Shown here piece after piece: positions 23,313 through 26,945 of a stretch of 26,945 nt of DNA. The stretch spans positions 1-26,945 of the forward strand of contig JBKPCR010000484.1 in the NCBI GenBank assembly GCA_046727435.1, given 5' to 3'. Source of the stretch: CAVPRW01 sp046727435 [NCBI: bacterium]. GTDB taxonomy: Bacteria > Tectomicrobia > Entotheonellia > J063. Below the pieces are notes generated by a model that was not told the DNA's origin, searched no databases, and saw nothing but the letters and a program-made list of their open reading frames with translations. Position 1 is the stretch's first letter, and each line of letters opens with the position of its first letter. A program made the translations under genes and the position numbers.

Positions 23313-24596
23313 ATGAGTCTTCAACGAGCTTCCGCGCAGCATACAGTCAATGCAACACCTCCATCCCCGCGATCTCTGCCAGACCTGAACGTCGAAACCA
23401 ACCCATTCGAGATCGTGCAGCGTGTCTTGGACCAGGCAGCCTGTTTCAATATGATCGCGGTCCCCGATCCGAAGCATTCCCCTACTCTAATGCTTGCCCG
23501 GGGTAGCTCTCGCGACATCATTGGCATGGCGGCTAACGAGAACCTCCACCGCTTCAATGCCATAGTGCAGTCCCCTACGTTTGAAAAGGGTCTAACGGCT
23601 ACAAACTGTGTCGGAGAAGCCGCCGGTACGTTCAGTCTCAGCTGGCAGATCATCCCTGATGAGTATGTGGCGTTGCCTGGCAAAGATAGCCCTGCGACCC
23701 GCATGGATCCGTCGCGTTCTCAGCGCTTTGTTATGCTGGACGAGCGTTTCACGTTTAGCAATGGCGAGGATAGTTTCCATGGTTTTGGAGCCGGAAGAAC
23801 CTATCCCCTGATAGTGGGCGGACAGTCACAGCTTTTGGTCGGTGCCGTGGGCAATATTATGCAAGGCTTCGGGAAGTTCAAGGACCATATAGGGACCTAT
23901 GTCCTTAACGGGACCATGACATCGTCTCACGGTTTTTTGGGGAACATCACATGTCGGGTCCTGGATCCTGATGGTAACCTCTCCATAGAGGACAACCTAC
24001 CTCCTCTGGAGCCGATCCCCAATCCTGACCCAGCGGTCACCTACATCGTCCTGTGGGGCCAAAAAAGGGATCGGACTGAAAGGACTACGTTCATCATTAA
24101 GCCAGATGGCCAGGTAGGAGGCTTGAATACTCCTGGGCAAATGCATTCGGTTCACCTCGACTTTGCAATGCGCAGGCCTGGGGATCTACGAAGTGAAACT
24201 AAAGTGGGCCAGGCGGTTGGGACGATACAAGCCGCGATTCGCTTTAATCCTTTAGATCCGGGAGCACCAGGGACAGCGCTCGCTCCCATTCCCTTCCAGA
24301 CTGAGGACTTTTATACGTTTTTTGATCGTAGGGGACAGACTATCGGCACGATCATAGGACAAATCACCGAGGGTAGAACTTTCAACCTGACTCTGCCAGG
24401 ACTTCCGGGACAGCCTGCATTGCGGTTTGGCGGTGTTGGACCCCTCGAGGAGGGCACCGGGCGCCTCAGCGGCGCGAAGGGGATGTCGTCTGTCAATTCA
24501 GCCGTTGGTATCGCACCGCATACACTCTCGCTACTGCACGTGCTACGCATCATTGATCCGGAAAGTAAGTTTCGTGCTGCACTTCATGGGTACTAG
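23313..24596 (+). CDS. Two-barrel protein, allene-oxide-cyclase/dirigent-like (copy 2)
   Basis: 427 residues, paralog of the protein at 15743 along its whole length: NPFEIVQRVLDQAACFNMIA, DPSRSQRFVMLDERF, GFGAGRTYPLIVGG, GFGKFKDHIGTYVLNGTM, LDPGAPGTALAPIPF, GTGRLSGAKGM and NSAVGIAPHTLSLLH. The two repeated G-G-G blocks with GIAPH suggest two hydrophobic-ligand barrels in tandem. The head is Pro/Ser-rich and has no signal peptide. The ATG at 23313 is preferred to an upstream TTG at 23241 because AAGAGAGG precedes it. It follows the tag-domain gene at 21885 by about 80 bp, the same order as the decayed copy and its barrel neighbour upstream. Its function, probably binding or cyclising a lipid intermediate, is inferred from fold resemblance only. 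Confidence 0.73.
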   Translation: MSLQRASAQHTVNATPPSPRSLPDLNVETNPFEIVQRVLDQAACFNMIAVPDPKHSPTLMLARGSSRDIIGMAANENLHRFNAIVQSPTFEKGLTATNCVGEAAGTFSLSWQIIPDEYVALPGKDSPATRMDPSRSQRFVMLDERFTFSNGEDSFHGFGAGRTYPLIVGGQSQLLVGAVGNIMQGFGKFKDHIGTYVLNGTMTSSHGFLGNITCRVLDPDGNLSIEDNLPPLEPIPNPDPAVTYIVLWGQKRDRTERTTFIIKPDGQVGGLNTPGQMHSVHLDFAMRRPGDLRSETKVGQAVGTIQAAIRFNPLDPGAPGTALAPIPFQTEDFYTFFDRRGQTIGTIIGQITEGRTFNLTLPGLPGQPALRFGGVGPLEEGTGRLSGAKGMSSVNSAVGIAPHTLSLLHVLRIIDPESKFRAALHGY

Positions 24597-24623
24597 GGCC
24601 TCCTTAAGAATAAGGTGCTAGTC

Positions 24624-26945
24624 ATGCGTGAACTGATAAAGTCAATGCTCAGCTTCTCCTGGGGCATGTCGCTATTCGGCGCCAAGCAGCTTGGGAATCT
24701 ATTAGCCCCACCGGACCCGAACCGGCCGCAAAACAAAGCCATCACCGCGTTCGATGCCCTCACACGCGCAACTGAAGAGCGTCTGGATGGTGTGATCAGG
24801 GAGGCATTTCAAGTTGGGAATAGATTGCAAAGAGGCCTGGTCGACATGATGTTCGGTGTCCTCCCAACCATGCAGTCTCCTCCTGCCTCGTCAATGCCTG
24901 CAAGCGGCCAACCACAAACGCAGCCCCTCCCTCAACGCCTTGCTCCTACGCCTGTTCAACCTGTCACAGCTCCAGCACCTACGATAAGGGTTGATAGTGG
25001 CAGGCTAAATACGACAACCTTCATAGCACTAGGGGAGGGGCTTGCCGCTGGCATGGGAGATTTTACGCTGTTTGCGGAGACACAGAGAGAGAGCTTTCCA
25101 GCCCAATTGGCTCGGCAAATGCAAATTCATTTCGCACAACCACTGATTCAAGCACCTGGCATTGGCAATCCTGTGGGCTTTGAGCACCTGCCAGTACTCG
25201 TGCCGGGGTTTTTGCAGACGACCGTGCTGGACGAGCTGCCGCCACCGCCTGCTTCCAATCTTTCGGTGCCCGGTTTCAGGCTTCGTGACGCACTCGAGCT
25301 GCGGCCGGTTCAGCCCCTGGGCTACCGCCATGATGCTAAGCAGACGGCAGCCAATCTGATTCTGGGGCTCCGTCCCATGGCCCGTGGGGAGCTGCTTCTG
25401 ACACAGCTCGAGTTAGCCCTGCAACGGTGTCCGACCTTTACTGTGATTGAACTCGGTTACCACGAGGCCCTTGAAGCTGCGGTCAAAGGCGAGCCGGGCT
25501 TGCTCCCTGATGCAGGCTTTTTCTGCGCCGACTATGAGCAGATTCTCACCCCCTTAAAGGAAACAGGATCGGAACTGCTGATGCTGACGATTCCTGATCC
25601 GTTCGACACGGCCCACTTCGCAACCATCGATGTCGCCGCCAAAATCTTGAAAGTAGAACCAGCATTCCTCCTGGAGGCATATGAGCTTAAACCCGATGCG
25701 CTGCTCACCGTCAATGGCATCATGCAGATCGGGTACCAGATTTTTGGCAGGGCTATTACATCCTTGACCCCGGATGTGGTGCTGAGCGCTGCGCTCGCAA
25801 ACCAGATCCGCAGCTATATCCGCGAGCTGAACGAGGAACTCGTGGTCTTAGCACGGGAACAGGGAGCCCTGGTGTATGACCTGCATGCCTTCTTCCGCCG
25901 AGTCGCACAGGAGGGGATCGTAGTCGGATCGCGCCGGTTGACGGCAGAGTTCCTCGGCGGGTTTTACTCGCTGAATGGGTACTATCCTGGAGCCACCGGC
26001 CATGCCCTCATCGCCAATGAGCTAATCCGTCTCCTCAACAGCGCGTATGGGGCGAATTTCCCGCCAATCGATGTGTATGCAGTGAGTCTGAAAGATCCAG
26101 TCGCGGACTATCGCCAGGCCGAGGGGCCGAATTGGACCACTAGCGAGCTGCTTCATCCTCAGCCCATGCCGGAATTTGCGCACCCGATGTCATCTGCGCC
26201 TGTCGCCCTGCCGTATGCGTCCGCCGCGCAAGCATCCGCACCCAGAGAAAACTCCAGACAGACTGGGGAAGCCGGTATGGGCCTTCTACGGCTTCCCCCC
26301 GGTCTGGAGCAGGTGCTGCCGTTAAGCAAGGCGGCCAGTTATTTTGGTGACGGTATCTCCGCCCTGGACTGCCAGGACGAGCAGGGCATCCAGTGGGGAA
26401 GCTGCAACAATCTCCTCTTCGGCGGACTCGCGATAGTTGATAGTCACCTCAGCGGTGCCATCCGGATCAAATTCTCCCCACCTGTCGACAACGTCTGCGA
26501 CTTCGAGGTTCACTACGAGGGCGGTTTCGTCGGCGAGGATAGCGTGCTGACCACGCCGCGGTTCTTCAAAATGCCGTTTCAGCAGAACCGCATCGACGCC
26601 GTGCCCGGCGTGATTTCCTCAGGGAAGCTGGACCTGCAGACGGGTGAGGCCGCCTTCGGAGAGGGGGGGGTGCGGCAGTTGCAATTCTATGCCACCTATA
26701 CCAGCAATGCCCTCACAGCCTTGGCGAGCGTCAACCCCAATTTCCCCCTTTTGCCGGGAACACGCGACAAGGCAGGGCCTATTGCTTTTCCCGGGCAGTA
26801 CGGCTCGGCCTGGGTGAAGTTCGAGCAGCGGTCCGATGGGCTGCTGGATTTCACTTTTTACGGCTCGACCTTCGTGCCGCTGGGCTCCTTTAGCAAGGAT
26901 ATTCGTTGGCCTCTGCCCGTTGTTGGTCCAACACAACAATATGCC
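24624..26945 (+). CDS. Tag-domain pseudo-SGNH hydrolase (3'-truncated by window)
   Basis: 774 codons, open to the right edge. Residues 1-82 are a full N-terminal module (MRELIKSMLSFSWGMSLFGA, AFDALTRATEERLDGVIREA, GNRLQRGLVDMMFG). A Pro/Gln-rich linker follows (83-128), then an SGNH/GDSL-hydrolase fold (about 130-475): block I TTFIALGEGLAAG, block III IELGYHEAL, block V SLNGYYPGATGHALIANELI. Each catalytic position is changed: Ser becomes Gly139 (GEGL), Asn becomes His280, Asp becomes Asn451 and His becomes Tyr454. The domain is therefore probably a lipid- or ester-binding pseudoenzyme. A second linker (about 500-560) leads to a beta-rich domain (CQDEQGIQWGSCNNLLFGG onward) of unknown family that continues past the window. 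The start is supported by MREL alignment with the paralogs and by AAGGTG upstream. Confidence 0.8.
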   Translation, partial: MRELIKSMLSFSWGMSLFGAKQLGNLLAPPDPNRPQNKAITAFDALTRATEERLDGVIREAFQVGNRLQRGLVDMMFGVLPTMQSPPASSMPASGQPQTQPLPQRLAPTPVQPVTAPAPTIRVDSGRLNTTTFIALGEGLAAGMGDFTLFAETQRESFPAQLARQMQIHFAQPLIQAPGIGNPVGFEHLPVLVPGFLQTTVLDELPPPPASNLSVPGFRLRDALELRPVQPLGYRHDAKQTAANLILGLRPMARGELLLTQLELALQRCPTFTVIELGYHEALEAAVKGEPGLLPDAGFFCADYEQILTPLKETGSELLMLTIPDPFDTAHFATIDVAAKILKVEPAFLLEAYELKPDALLTVNGIMQIGYQIFGRAITSLTPDVVLSAALANQIRSYIRELNEELVVLAREQGALVYDLHAFFRRVAQEGIVVGSRRLTAEFLGGFYSLNGYYPGATGHALIANELIRLLNSAYGANFPPIDVYAVSLKDPVADYRQAEGPNWTTSELLHPQPMPEFAHPMSSAPVALPYASAAQASAPRENSRQTGEAGMGLLRLPPGLEQVLPLSKAASYFGDGISALDCQDEQGIQWGSCNNLLFGGLAIVDSHLSGAIRIKFSPPVDNVCDFEVHYEGGFVGEDSVLTTPRFFKMPFQQNRIDAVPGVISSGKLDLQTGEAAFGEGGVRQLQFYATYTSNALTALASVNPNFPLLPGTRDKAGPIAFPGQYGSAWVKFEQRSDGLLDFTFYGSTFVPLGSFSKDIRWPLPVVGPTQQYA

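Overview
Single bacterial chromosome segment of moderately high GC. Every gene I can support lies on the + strand. No rRNA, tRNA, insertion sequence, integrase or CRISPR array is visible. Taxonomy cannot be fixed from the sequence. The combination of type II ketosynthases, an HMG-CoA reductase, UbiB-family kinases and GC-rich palindromic intergenic repeats would suit a deep-branching environmental lineage (NC10, Rokubacteria or Tectomicrobia are guesses only).

Layout. (1) 2-757 is the 3' part of a CtBP-like D-2-hydroxyacid dehydrogenase. (2) 758-2641 is a regulatory zone: a good sigma70-type promoter, a leader of about 460 nt with hairpins, a NarL/LuxR-type regulator with a degraded receiver domain, a perfect intrinsic terminator, then a stand-alone pseudo-receiver. 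(3) 2662-11671 is a tightly packed operon: acyl carrier protein, active ketosynthase (KS), a KS-like chain-length-factor-type partner that has lost all three catalytic residues, class I-like HMG-CoA reductase, CrtI/CrtISO-like FAD oxidoreductase, an SDR-acyltransferase fusion and an ABC1/UbiB atypical kinase. (4) 11684-26945 is a set of poorly known proteins, several beginning with the same N-terminal module of about 80 residues (MRELxKSMLSFSWxMSLFG-like, followed by a phasin-like amphipathic helix). They include a repeat-tailed protein, a UbiB pseudokinase, two two-barrel proteins resembling allene-oxide-cyclase/dirigent folds, two paralogous proteins of unknown fold, an EF-hand-containing protein and a pseudo-SGNH hydrolase that runs off the window. 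A biotin carrier-like protein and a third, canonical FabF-type KS are embedded among them.

Interpretation. ACP, KS, KS-like partner, biotin carrier and extra FabF suggest assembly of an acyl or polyketide chain. HMG-CoA reductase, the CrtI-like oxidoreductase and UbiB proteins suggest an isoprenoid or quinone-like lipid component. The acyltransferase suggests attachment to a lipid. The shared N-terminal module on otherwise unrelated proteins looks like a common address tag, for a membrane, lipid inclusion or protein assembly. The whole may be an undescribed lipid/polyketide-making and packaging system; that is inference. A decayed copy of one tagged protein lies directly upstream of the first barrel gene, in the same order as the intact pair further downstream, so part of the cluster arose by segmental duplication.
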